DNA from: Ruminococcus sp.
Lineage (GTDB): Bacteria; Bacillota; Clostridia; Oscillospirales; Ruminococcaceae
DNA length: 64,000 nt
Reading direction: 5' to 3'
Assembly (NCBI GenBank): GCA_017462565.1
Contig: JAFTQW010000028.1
Location: 1 to 64,000 of the forward strand
Below, piece after piece: positions 18,147 through 26,339 of the stretch. Each line of letters begins with the position of its first letter. The first letter of the stretch is position 1. The position numbers and the translations under genes are program-made. The notes under the pieces were generated by a model that saw only the letters and a program-made list of their open reading frames with translations, was not told the origin of the DNA and searched no databases.

Positions 18147-20387
18147 ATGAATATTTTTGAACGTTATGCACCGTTCGTGCAGGATTTTATCTACCGTAAT
18201 AACTGGGAATCGCTCAGGGCGATTCAATCCGCCGCAGGAGATGCGATTTTCAATACCGATGAAAACGTACTTTTGTCCGCTTCAACCGCTTCCGGAAAGA
18301 CGGAAGCAGCATTTTTTCCGATTCTCACGCTCTTTTCCGAGGATATGCCCAGAAGCGTCGGAGCAATTTATATCGGTCCGCTAAAAGCTCTTATAAACGA
18401 TCAGTTCATGCGTCTCAACGAGCTTTGCGAAGAAGCTGATATTCCCGTCTGGCATTGGCACGGCGATGTTGCGCAGTCGCATAAAAATAGGCTTATGAAA
18501 AATCCTTCGGGAATTTTACAGATAACTCCTGAATCCCTCGAAGCTCTTCTCATAAGAAAACACGCCGCAATCTCAAAGCTTTTCGGAGACCTGCGTTTTA
18601 TCGTAATTGACGAAGTTCACTCTCTTATGCGCGGCGATCGTGGCGGTCAGACCTTGTGCCTTATTGAGCGGCTTTCAAAGCTTGCTGGAGTTAATCCACG
18701 CAGAATAGGACTTTCCGCTACTATAGGCGATCTTGAATCGACCGGAGACTTTCTTGCTTCCGGAACAGGCAGAGGAACAGTCATTCCAAGAATTGAGAGC
18801 AAAGGTATCAAATGGCGGCTCTCTATGGAACATTTCTATATCAGTCAGCAAAACGCTTCCGAAGAAAAAGAAAACGCTGATGCGCTTCCTGTTCTTGATA
18901 TTAAGACTGATGAAGCGCCAGAACACGCAGATGCTGGCATGGGATATATTTTTGAGCATACAAAAGGAAAAAAATGCCTTGTTTTCGTTAATTCCAGAGA
19001 AGAATGCGAAGCTGTTACAACAACTCTCCGCTCTTACTGTGAGGCTAATCATGAGCCGGACAGATTTCTTATTCATCACGGAAACCTCTCGGCAGCTTAC
19101 CGTGAAACCGCAGAAGCTGCGATGAAGGATGAAGACGTGTTTCTTACAACCGTCACAACTGCTACTCTGGAGCTTGGAATTGATATTGGCAGGCTTGAAC
19201 GTGCTTTTCAGATAGACGCTCCGTTCACTGTTTCGTCCTTTCTTCAGAGAATGGGAAGAACAGGGCGGCGTGACCTTCCTCCGGAAATGTGGTTTGTTAT
19301 GCGTGAGGAGCTTCCCGAACCGAGAAGTATGCTTCCCGAAACGATTCCATGGAAGCTTTTACAGGGAATCGCTCTTGTTCAGGTTTATCTTGAGGAACGC
19401 TGGGTAGAACCTCCCAAGCTCGACCGACTGCCGTTTAGCCTGCTTTACCACCAGACGATGAGTACGCTTGCTTCATGCGGAGAACTTTCACCTGCCGCTC
19501 TGGCTTCAAGAGTTCTCTCACTTAAATATTTTCACCGTATAACTCAGGATGATTACCGCATTCTTCTTCGTCATCTTCTTGAAATAAATCATATCCAGCG
19601 TACTGATGAGGGCGGACTTATTGTCGGTCTTGCCGGAGAAAGAATAGTTAATTCTTTCAAGTTTTATGCTGTTTTTCAGGAAAATGAAGAATATACCGTA
19701 AGATGGGGTTCTCAGGAGCTCGGAACAATCGTTATGCCGCCGCCCGCTGGAGAAAAAATCGCAATCGCAGGTCATGTGTGGATAGTAGAAGAAGTTGATC
19801 ACAAAAGACGGCTCGTTTACTGCGAACAGATCAAAGGAAAGGTTCCGGCTTATTTCGGCGATTGTCCCGGAGATATCAATACAAAAATTCTTCTTAGGAT
19901 GAGAGAGGTTCTTATAGAAGATAAAAGCTATCCATATCTCATGAAAAACGCCGTTTCAAGGCTTGAACAGGCTCGAAGCACTGCAAGAAATTCGCATATA
20001 ACCAGAAATCCCCTTATATGTATGGGAGGAAATATGTGGTGTCTTTTCCCATGGCTCGGAACTTACGCATTTTTTGCAATGGAACGTTTCCTGAAAATAA
20101 AATGCGGTGAACGTCTCGGACTTAAAGGGATGGACTCTTCAAGACCTTATTACATTCAGTTTACAATGAAAGTTTCACCTGAGGAGTTTTTCCGTGTTCT
20201 TGTCGAAGAAGCGAAAATTGAATTTGATCCCTTAGATCTTGTTTATGCCGGAGAAGTCCCGCTTTTTGAAAAATACGATGAATTTCTTCCCGTCGAACTT
20301 GTTAAAAAGGGATTCGCTTATGGCATTCTTGGTATAGATGAAATGAAAAAAAGAGTGACAGAATGGAAGAATTTCATTTCTGAGTAA
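18147..20387 (+). CDS. BrxHI/Lhr-like superfamily 2 helicase
   Basis: A 746-residue DEAD/DEAH-type helicase. Motifs in order: motif I SASTASGKTEAA (about 45-55), motif II DEVH (about 155), motif III LSATIGD (about 192), a second RecA domain with VFVNSREECEAV, motif V TATLELGIDIG and motif VI QRMGRTGRR. The long C-terminal third follows the Lhr-core plan and resembles BrxHI of type 2 BREX. Expected to be an ATP-driven nucleic-acid translocase. Last gene of the operon, followed by a terminator hairpin. Annotation as a general Lhr helicase is the alternative, but the BrxD-like neighbour favours a dedicated module. Confidence 0.85.
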   Translation: MNIFERYAPFVQDFIYRNNWESLRAIQSAAGDAIFNTDENVLLSASTASGKTEAAFFPILTLFSEDMPRSVGAIYIGPLKALINDQFMRLNELCEEADIPVWHWHGDVAQSHKNRLMKNPSGILQITPESLEALLIRKHAAISKLFGDLRFIVIDEVHSLMRGDRGGQTLCLIERLSKLAGVNPRRIGLSATIGDLESTGDFLASGTGRGTVIPRIESKGIKWRLSMEHFYISQQNASEEKENADALPVLDIKTDEAPEHADAGMGYIFEHTKGKKCLVFVNSREECEAVTTTLRSYCEANHEPDRFLIHHGNLSAAYRETAEAAMKDEDVFLTTVTTATLELGIDIGRLERAFQIDAPFTVSSFLQRMGRTGRRDLPPEMWFVMREELPEPRSMLPETIPWKLLQGIALVQVYLEERWVEPPKLDRLPFSLLYHQTMSTLASCGELSPAALASRVLSLKYFHRITQDDYRILLRHLLEINHIQRTDEGGLIVGLAGERIVNSFKFYAVFQENEEYTVRWGSQELGTIVMPPPAGEKIAIAGHVWIVEEVDHKRRLVYCEQIKGKVPAYFGDCPGDINTKILLRMREVLIEDKSYPYLMKNAVSRLEQARSTARNSHITRNPLICMGGNMWCLFPWLGTYAFFAMERFLKIKCGERLGLKGMDSSRPYYIQFTMKVSPEEFFRVLVEEAKIEFDPLDLVYAGEVPLFEKYDEFLPVELVKKGFAYGILGIDEMKKRVTEWKNFISE

Positions 20388-20415
20388 TACTGTCATGATT
20401 ACAGTATTTACTTTT
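20386..20415 (+). terminator. Terminator of the TerB/BrxD/helicase operon
   Basis: AATACTGT/ACAGTATT stem (20386-20408) overlapping the stop codon, followed by TTACTTTT. Confidence 0.65.
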
Positions 20416-20497
20416 AATCAGTGCTTCCTTAATTAAAGATTATAAAGTTGTTGTACTGTTTTTATTTTGGAAACTTTTAAAATTGATAAAATTATAC

Positions 20498-20526
20498 TTG
20501 ATTTTTTGTGAATAATGTTGTATAAT
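20498..20526 (+). promoter_or_regulatory. Sigma-A promoter of proC
   Basis: TTGATT (20498-20503), 17-bp spacer, TATAAT (20521-20526), about 40 bp before the start codon. Confidence 0.75.
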
Positions 20527-20568
20527 ATAAAAAATTGTTTTAAAATAATTTTTCAAGGAGAAATGAAT

Positions 20569-21375
20569 ATGGATAAAATTAACATAGGCTTTATAGGAGC
20601 AGGCAATATGGGAACTGCGATCATGAAAGGTATTGCAGGAAGCTCTGTTGCAGAAAAAACTGCACTTTATGCATATGATCCTGATAAAACAAAGGTTGAA
20701 ATGCTATCGGAATCAGGGGTTGCGTTTTGTGAAAGTGAAAGTGATCTTGTAAAAAAATGCAAGTATGTTTTTCTTGCCGTTAAACCGCAGATAATTGAAA
20801 CCGTTCTTGAAGCGGCTGCTCCTGCTGCATCCGGTCAGAATGTTTTTATATCGATCGCTGCCGGGATAACCGACGAGTTTATTGCTAAGAAAACTCTTCC
20901 GAATGCAAAGGTTATACTCGTTATGCCGAATACCCCGCTTCTTGTCGGAGAAGGCGCATCTGCTCTTTCACGCAATGAAAATGTTTCCGATGAGGAATTT
21001 GAATTTATACTTAACATTTTTAAAATATGCGGAAAAGCTGCTGTTGTCTCAAAAGACAAAATGAAAGAGATAATCGCGATAAACGGAAGCAGCCCGGCAT
21101 TTATTTATCTTTTTGCAAAGGGATTTATTGATTATGCCGAATCAGTGGGAATTGATCCGGACGCCGCTTCTGAATTGTTCTCGCAAAGTCTTATCGGCTC
21201 GGCAAAAATGATAACCGATTCCGGCTATTCTATTGACGAACTTATTAAAATGGTATCTTCTCCGGGAGGAACAACTCTTGCCGGACTTGATCGCCTTTAT
21301 GAGGGAAATCTTACCGATGTAGTCAAGAACTGCTGTGAAAGCTGTACTAAACGGGCATACGAACTTTCAAAATAA
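20569..21375 (+). CDS. proC: Pyrroline-5-carboxylate reductase
   Basis: Last step of proline synthesis, reducing pyrroline-5-carboxylate with NAD(P)H. It opens with the Rossmann motif GFIGAGNMGTAI; VMPNTP, the NGSSPAF segment and the C-terminal SSPGGTTLAGL signature identify the family. The ATG at 20569 is chosen because AAGGAG (20555-20560) lies eight bases before it; the ATG two codons earlier is too close. Length 268 residues is normal. No other proline gene is nearby. Confidence 0.95.
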   Translation: MDKINIGFIGAGNMGTAIMKGIAGSSVAEKTALYAYDPDKTKVEMLSESGVAFCESESDLVKKCKYVFLAVKPQIIETVLEAAAPAASGQNVFISIAAGITDEFIAKKTLPNAKVILVMPNTPLLVGEGASALSRNENVSDEEFEFILNIFKICGKAAVVSKDKMKEIIAINGSSPAFIYLFAKGFIDYAESVGIDPDAASELFSQSLIGSAKMITDSGYSIDELIKMVSSPGGTTLAGLDRLYEGNLTDVVKNCCESCTKRAYELSK

Positions 21376-21434
21376 CAAACGGTTCTATCTGTACAAGCTT
21401 CTGCATATCCTTGAAGAAGAAAGGATGATGCAGA

Positions 21435-22022
21435 ATGAAGCACATAAGCTATATTGGAAACCGCAGCAGAAAAACGTCTATAATGCTGCTGAGCATACTT
21501 GTAATTATAGGAATCATAGCCGGTTCTATCTATCAGGCGGCAAAAATGCCTGAACCGTCTTATTGGCTGCATCAGTATTTTGCCCCGATATTCAGCGGAA
21601 TAAATCTGTTTGAATATATGCGCAGCGGCATTCTGATCTCGATAGCGTTCACTGCCGCAGCCTTTTTGCTGGGATTTTTCGCTTTCGGACAACCTTTCGG
21701 AATTGCTCTGCTTGTTTACAGAGGATTCGGAATAGGCGCTTCGGCTGCTTTAATGTACAGTCTTTACGGCGGCAAAGCCTTTGTATTGATTCTTATAACC
21801 GTTCTGCCTAAAGCCGCAGCTCTTACTTTTATTGCAGTTCTGGCAGTAAGAGAGCTTATAAGAGCCTCATTCTTTTCGCTTTCCTGCTGGATCTCAGAAA
21901 ACGGAAACGACAGCAAACGAATAAGCATACGGCTTTACTGTCTTAAATTTATTGTTCTTGCTGTGATGGCAATTATCGCTGCTGCGGCAGACGCAGCGAT
22001 AAATTTTGCGTTTGCAGGATAA
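21435..22022 (+). CDS. SpoIIM-like integral membrane protein
   Basis: A 195-residue protein with four to five hydrophobic helices (about 15-35, 63-82, 88-110, 115-140, 168-192). The order GFFAFGQPFGIALLVYRGFGIG followed by a glycine-containing loop and a Lys/Pro-rich LPKAAAL segment resembles stage II sporulation protein M, part of the engulfment peptidoglycan machinery. Many ruminococci do not sporulate visibly, so it may have a vegetative role or be a relic. It is 59 bp after proC and 27 bp before the YesL-like gene and is probably in the same transcript. Family assignment is moderate. Confidence 0.6.
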   Translation: MKHISYIGNRSRKTSIMLLSILVIIGIIAGSIYQAAKMPEPSYWLHQYFAPIFSGINLFEYMRSGILISIAFTAAAFLLGFFAFGQPFGIALLVYRGFGIGASAALMYSLYGGKAFVLILITVLPKAAALTFIAVLAVRELIRASFFSLSCWISENGNDSKRISIRLYCLKFIVLAVMAIIAAAADAAINFAFAG

Positions 22023-22049
22023 AATGTTTAAATTGGAGGAATTAAAAAA

Positions 22050-22967
22050 TTGGCTTTATTTGATTATGAAAGCGCTGGTCCGGGAATATCAAAACACGCT
22101 CCGAAGAAAACCGGAATACGACTGTTTTTTGATATTTTTTTCAGAAAATTCTGGCAGCTTATGGAAGTAAATCTCTTATATTTTTTATTCTTTATTCCGC
22201 TTATGCTGATTTTAGGAGTTATAAGTGTGTTCAGCGATTACAAAGTAATACTTATTCTATCGGGGCTGCTTCTTTTGCTGTTTTCTATTACTATAGGACC
22301 TGCAACGGCGGGCATTTCAAAAATAATGCGATGTTATATAACCGGAAAACATACTTTTATAATAAGAGATTTTTTTCGTGCGTTCAGGAATAATTTTAAA
22401 AAAGCCGCTTTAATAGGTTTTCTTGATTGTTTAGTCATTGCTTCGGTGATTGCGTCGATAAAGGTTTATCCATGGATGGCTGAGCTTTATAACGCTAAAA
22501 TTATGTATCTGCCAATGACTATTGCATTAAGCGTTGCGCTTGTTATTCTTATGATGAATTATTATATTTTTCTGATGCTTACAGCGACTAATCTTTCACT
22601 AAAAAATCTTATAAAAAATTCTTTTGCACTGGCTTTTGTAGCAATGAAGAGCAATATCATTATTCTGGCAATAACAATAGCCGTTTTAGCAGTAATGCTA
22701 CTTATATTCAATTTTGCATTTCCGGTATTTATGCTTATTTTGCCGTTTTTTCCGGCAGCATTTCTCTGGTTTGTGACCTGCTTTAACAGCTATCCTGTAA
22801 TTCAAAAATATGTAATAAATCCATATTATGTAAGCATTGGAGAGATAAACCCCGAACTTGACGAATCATCTGACGCAGACGATGAAGAGGTTATTTTTGA
22901 AGATATGGGCGGTAAAGAAAAGCCAATTGAAAAACGCAAAAAAACAAAAGGTAAAAGAATTTCATAA
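22050..22967 (+). CDS. YesL-family (DUF624) membrane protein
   Basis: A 305-residue membrane protein with about five helices. The N-terminal FFRKFWQLMEVNLLYFLFFIPL and GPATAGISKIMRCYITGKHTFIIRDFFRAFRNN segments are characteristic of YesL/DUF624 proteins, usually found near carbohydrate ABC transporters but of unknown function. The start is a TTG at 22050 with GGAGG ten bases before it. The C-terminal tail is acidic then strongly basic and likely cytoplasmic. Followed by a terminator, so it closes the proC transcript. Confidence 0.75.
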   Translation: MALFDYESAGPGISKHAPKKTGIRLFFDIFFRKFWQLMEVNLLYFLFFIPLMLILGVISVFSDYKVILILSGLLLLLFSITIGPATAGISKIMRCYITGKHTFIIRDFFRAFRNNFKKAALIGFLDCLVIASVIASIKVYPWMAELYNAKIMYLPMTIALSVALVILMMNYYIFLMLTATNLSLKNLIKNSFALAFVAMKSNIIILAITIAVLAVMLLIFNFAFPVFMLILPFFPAAFLWFVTCFNSYPVIQKYVINPYYVSIGEINPELDESSDADDEEVIFEDMGGKEKPIEKRKKTKGKRIS

Positions 22968-22970
22968 TTT

Positions 22971-23010
22971 AGCTGCCGCAGAGGTGAAATAATTCTGCGG
23001 CGGCTATTTT
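22971..23010 (+). terminator. Intrinsic terminator after the YesL-like gene
   Basis: AGCTGCCGCAGA/TCTGCGGCGGCT stem (22971-23005) with a ten-base loop, followed by ATTTTTATG. Confidence 0.8.
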
Positions 23011-23060
23011 TATGTAATAATATAAAAAAAGACATTTTCTAAAAAAATTTTAGAAAAGTG

Positions 23061-23089
23061 TTGACAATAGAAATTTTTTGTATTATAAT
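23061..23089 (+). promoter_or_regulatory. Orphan consensus sigma-A promoter
   Basis: TTGACA (23061-23066), 17-bp spacer, TATAAT (23084-23089): perfect boxes, pointing into almost 700 bp without an ordinary gene. The transcript it makes is unidentified. Confidence 0.7.
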
Positions 23090-23767
23090 AAAAAAAGAGA
23101 TATAAAAAAATTGTAGAACAATAAAAAAGGAAAACAAAACAAAAATAAAGTATTTATTGTTGGATAGGACGCATTTGTTTTCTTTTAGTTATGATAAAAT
23201 AACATAAAATTCAGTTTATTTTATTATTCCGAGCGGTTACGGTTTAATAATACATCTTTTGGAAATGTATGCATACACTTTGCAGAGTTTTGAATTGTAG
23301 ATGAAAACTGAAATTTTATGGTTATAATATTAAACTGCAAGAAAAGTTAAAGCGTCTTTTATTATATTTTGTGATAATGTGATAAAAATTTATTCAGATT
23401 AATTACTTGTAAAATGCTGTTGCGGATGATAATTTACTGTTTTTTGTCATTGGTTTATTATTTTTAAGATACGTCCCCGTACTGAAGGAGTCTTTGTAAA
23501 TAATACTCTGGGATAAACAACTGTTTTTATTGGAAGTTGTATGGTATATTTTAATTAAGTGTATTGTTTTTTAAACGGTGGGCTGAACATAAAAATATAT
23601 AAAAATACTTATTTTGAAGAGCTGGTTGAATTTCCGTTGCAAGGAGGAACTATGTCTATCCAAAAGAAAAAGTATTTCGGATAGTTAATTGCTTTGAAAT
23701 GCTTGTATATTTATATGATTTTTCTGCTAAACTACGTTTGATGACCGTGCATTGAAAGTAATTTTTA
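23090..23767. other. AT-rich stretch without recognisable gene
   Basis: About 680 bases, very AT-rich, downstream of a perfect promoter. No open frame above about 30 codons with a ribosome site, no recognised riboswitch and no long inverted repeat. The only translation signal found is the ten-codon frame at 23652. It may be a long leader, an untranslated RNA, or the remains of a deleted gene. Confidence 0.5.
23652..23684 (+). CDS. Possible ten-residue peptide with strong ribosome site
   Basis: A perfect AAGGAGG at 23641-23647 stands four bases before an ATG that opens a ten-codon frame, MSIQKKKYFG then stop. The peptide is basic and has no known family. Such tiny frames can be leader peptides or translated by-products of a decayed gene. 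Support is the ribosome site only. Confidence 0.25.
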   Translation: MSIQKKKYFG

Positions 23768-23796
23768 TTGATTTATTGTCATAAATTTTGTATAAT
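23768..23796 (+). promoter_or_regulatory. Sigma-A promoter of the M15-like gene
   Basis: TTGATT (23768-23773), 17-bp spacer, TATAAT (23791-23796). It would give a leader of about 200 bases before the start codon at 24006, ending in a small TCCGG/CCGGA hairpin. Confidence 0.7.
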
Positions 23797-23810
23797 ATGT
23801 ATTCAACGGT

Positions 23811-23906
23811 ATGCTAAAGAAAAAGACAAACAAGATATATGTGAGAACAACAAAAAATTTCTTTCGCAAAATGCGTAAGGCTTTATTTTGCTGCGTGAAA
23901 AATTAA
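23811..23906 (+). CDS. Possible 31-residue basic peptide in the leader
   Basis: A frame opening about eight bases after the expected transcription start, 31 codons, rich in Lys and Arg with two adjacent Cys near the end. No ribosome site precedes it, so translation would have to be leaderless. Weak support; listed because it occupies half of an otherwise empty 200-base leader. Confidence 0.15.
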   Translation: MLKKKTNKIYVRTTKNFFRKMRKALFCCVKN

Positions 23907-24005
23907 ATATATATTTTCATCAGCAAAAGTAAAACAATAATAAAGATATAAAAATCCGGATAAACCGGAAAAGTGCAGAACAAAACTATCGGAGGATACT
24001 AAATA

Positions 24006-24971
24006 ATGGCAAGACTTAAATGGGGTCGAGTCTTTGCTGCGATGCTGGTACTTTCGGGTACCATATTTGCTGTTGACGGACTCCGAAGAGATCTTTTTAA
24101 ATCAAGTACGAACAGTATTACTGTTATAGGTGATTTTGTAAACGGAAATTCTGTTGAAAAAGATAACAGCAAGCAAATTGACGGACAGGTAAATTTTGAT
24201 AATACCTCCCAGTCAGCTACCGTTTTTGAGGGTGTTCAGAACTTGGGATTTTCAGAACTTTCAGTTTCTCCCTCGCTTTTATCATCCGGTATGCTTGTTA
24301 TAATTAACGACGAATATCCTGCGGGTGAATCATCTCCTTCTGGAATGATTAACTTGCTTAATTATAAAAATGATTATTATAATGTTTTAAATGAATCTGT
24401 AATGCTGAATGAAGAAGCTGCCGAGGCCCTTAATCATATGATGGCTGATTATCATGAGGCAACAGGACTTACAGATTTTATCGTTTATGGAACAAATGAT
24501 ACTTTTACAGGCGACGGCTCTTGCTGCCCTGAATATTTTCCGGAATCGAAAACGGGAAATACGATCGACCTTGCTTTAAATGCTTATGGAGGCACTATCG
24601 CTTTTGATGGGCTTGACGAAGAAGGTTGGATTGTAAAAAATTGTGAAAAATATGGATATATAGTAAGATACCCTGAAGGAAAAGAGACTCAAACCGGTCA
24701 TAAATTCTGCCCATGGCATCTTCGCTATGTTGGTGATGTTAACGCTGCAATTATGAGTGAAAAGGATTATTCTCTTGAGGAATATATTGATTTTCTTAAA
24801 AATTATAGTTATGACAACCCTTATTCATATATTTGCAATGGTATTGAATATGAGATATATACTTCATCTGCTACTGGCGACACTGCACCTGCTCGTGTGC
24901 CTATCTCGGGAAATTATTCTATTTCCGGGGATAACATCGGAACATACATCATTACAACTGTTAAAAACTGA
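24006..24971 (+). CDS. Secreted M15/VanY-fold protein with altered active site
   Basis: A 321-residue exported protein: N-terminal hydrophobic segment (about 8-23), a linker to residue 90, and an M15 D-alanyl-D-alanine carboxypeptidase fold from about 95 to 270. The usual SxHxxGxAxD zinc motif reads ESKTGNTIDL here, with Ser181 in the His position and only Asp188 kept. The catalytic ExWH reads CPWH, with Cys235 for Glu and His238 kept. By comparison the homologue at 37529 has both motifs intact. It is therefore probably non-hydrolytic, perhaps a peptidoglycan-binding or regulatory relative. The frame is intact with GGAGG before the ATG, so it is not a pseudogene. It precedes a similarly altered S11 homologue. 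Confidence 0.72.
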   Translation: MARLKWGRVFAAMLVLSGTIFAVDGLRRDLFKSSTNSITVIGDFVNGNSVEKDNSKQIDGQVNFDNTSQSATVFEGVQNLGFSELSVSPSLLSSGMLVIINDEYPAGESSPSGMINLLNYKNDYYNVLNESVMLNEEAAEALNHMMADYHEATGLTDFIVYGTNDTFTGDGSCCPEYFPESKTGNTIDLALNAYGGTIAFDGLDEEGWIVKNCEKYGYIVRYPEGKETQTGHKFCPWHLRYVGDVNAAIMSEKDYSLEEYIDFLKNYSYDNPYSYICNGIEYEIYTSSATGDTAPARVPISGNYSISGDNIGTYIITTVKN

Positions 24972-24992
24972 ACGAGTGTTAATTTGATTTCA

Positions 24993-25016
24993 GGCAGTCT
25001 GCGGACTGCCTTTTTT
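24993..25016 (+). terminator. Terminator between the M15-like and S11-like genes
   Basis: GGCAGTC/GACTGCC stem with a TGCG loop followed by TTTTTT. Confidence 0.85.
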
Positions 25017-25065
25017 GTAATATCATAAGGCTTTTCCTCATATATTTAGTAATGAGGTGGTCTGT

Positions 25066-26199
25066 ATGATGAAAAAATTAATAGCTGTTTTATGTTCGTT
25101 TTTAATTTTATTTACTTTGATGTCAGCTGGTAAAAAACAGGAAGAAGCTTTGGCTGCTTCATCTTATATACTGATCGAATCCAACACGAAAACGGTTCTT
25201 GAAGAATATAACTCCTCTAAGAGGTTAAATGCCGGATATCTGAATAAACTGATGGCTCTGTTGATTATTGCAGAGGATATTGCTTCCGGTGAATATACTC
25301 TTGATACAGAGTTGACCGCTTCACAGTCGGTAAGCGGAATTAAAGGTTCAGTAGTATGGCTTGAGCCTGGGGATAAAATGAATGTTGAAGAACTTTTGAA
25401 AAGCGTTATAATAGGAAATGCCAACGATGCACTATCAGTTCTTGCAGAACGTTCTTCTGGTTCAGTTGATGAATTCGTTATGCAGATGAACAGCCGTGCG
25501 TTTGATCTTGGACTTCGTAATACAGCGTATTTTTCGCTGTATGGTTACTATGATGAACGTGAATATACCACAGCATATGATATAGCGATAATTTGCTCTG
25601 AATTATCAAAATATGATTTTTTGCAGCCTTATTTTAAAACATGGAGAGATTTTGTTCGTAACGGAACGGTTGAACTGGTAAATGAAAATACACTTTCAAG
25701 AACTTATCAGTATCATGCCGGATTTAAAGCTGTTCACTCTGAAGAGTCTGGTTACTGTATTGCTGAATGCGGAAAAAATGAAAGTGGAACAGCTTTCATT
25801 TCGGTTGTCCTTGGCGCCGAAAGTGATGATGATTCCTTTAAAAAGGCAAAACAATTGATAAACAGCGGCTTTAGCAATTATAAGGTGACTGATTCTTATT
25901 TTCCTGATGAAATGTTTAAGCCGATAAGAGTGAAAAACGGCGAGGAATCTGCGGTTGAACCTATTCTTGCCAAACAGGGGAATATTGTTGTTCCAAAGGG
26001 AACAACTTCACTTAGAATAATTTGTGTTTTCCCTGAATATCTTAACGCTCCGATAAAAAAAGGACAAAAAATTGGAACAGCGGCTTTTTTTAATGGAAAA
26101 AAGATTGTTTTTGAAACTGATGTTATTGTAAAAAATGATGTAAAAAAAATCTCATTTGGTTTTATATTAAAAAAAATGTTGTTGAATATGGTAAAATGA
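25066..26199 (+). CDS. S11 (DacF/PBP5-like) homologue lacking the catalytic serine
   Basis: An exported protein of about 378 residues with the overall DacF layout: signal peptide (about 1-25), transpeptidase-like domain to about 250 and a C-terminal beta-rich domain, ending in a hydrophobic and basic tail. The three penicillin-binding motifs are all changed. SxxK reads YLNK (58-61), SxN reads NAN (118-120) and KTG reads KAV (221-223). It is thus unlikely to be an active carboxypeptidase or to acylate with beta-lactams. The start is the ATG at 25066 after GAGGTGG. The frame is intact and neighbouring residues are well kept, pointing to a maintained non-catalytic role. Confidence 0.75.
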   Translation: MMKKLIAVLCSFLILFTLMSAGKKQEEALAASSYILIESNTKTVLEEYNSSKRLNAGYLNKLMALLIIAEDIASGEYTLDTELTASQSVSGIKGSVVWLEPGDKMNVEELLKSVIIGNANDALSVLAERSSGSVDEFVMQMNSRAFDLGLRNTAYFSLYGYYDEREYTTAYDIAIICSELSKYDFLQPYFKTWRDFVRNGTVELVNENTLSRTYQYHAGFKAVHSEESGYCIAECGKNESGTAFISVVLGAESDDDSFKKAKQLINSGFSNYKVTDSYFPDEMFKPIRVKNGEESAVEPILAKQGNIVVPKGTTSLRIICVFPEYLNAPIKKGQKIGTAAFFNGKKIVFETDVIVKNDVKKISFGFILKKMLLNMVK

Positions 26200-26253
26200 A
26201 AGTGTTGAAAATATACTAAATGCACAAATGTTTGAATAATCTTGCAAAGGGAC

Positions 26254-26282
26254 TTGAAAAATTTCTTAAAATATAGTATCAT
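26254..26282 (+). promoter_or_regulatory. Sigma-A promoter of pgi
   Basis: TTGAAA (26254-26259), 17-bp spacer, TATCAT (26277-26282), about 58 bp before the pgi start. Confidence 0.7.
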
Positions 26283-26339
26283 AAAGATGGTAATTTATAT
26301 TTGAACAGAGTAATCTGTACATATTGGAGGTAATTCTAA

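Noticed and set aside
15322..20387. Full type 2 BREX locus
   Set aside because: No pglX methylase, pglZ phosphatase or pglW kinase was found in the flanking genes; only BrxD- and BrxHI-like genes are present.
24006..26199. M15- and S11-like genes as pseudogenes
   Set aside because: Both frames are uninterrupted, with ribosome sites and export signals; only active-site residues differ.
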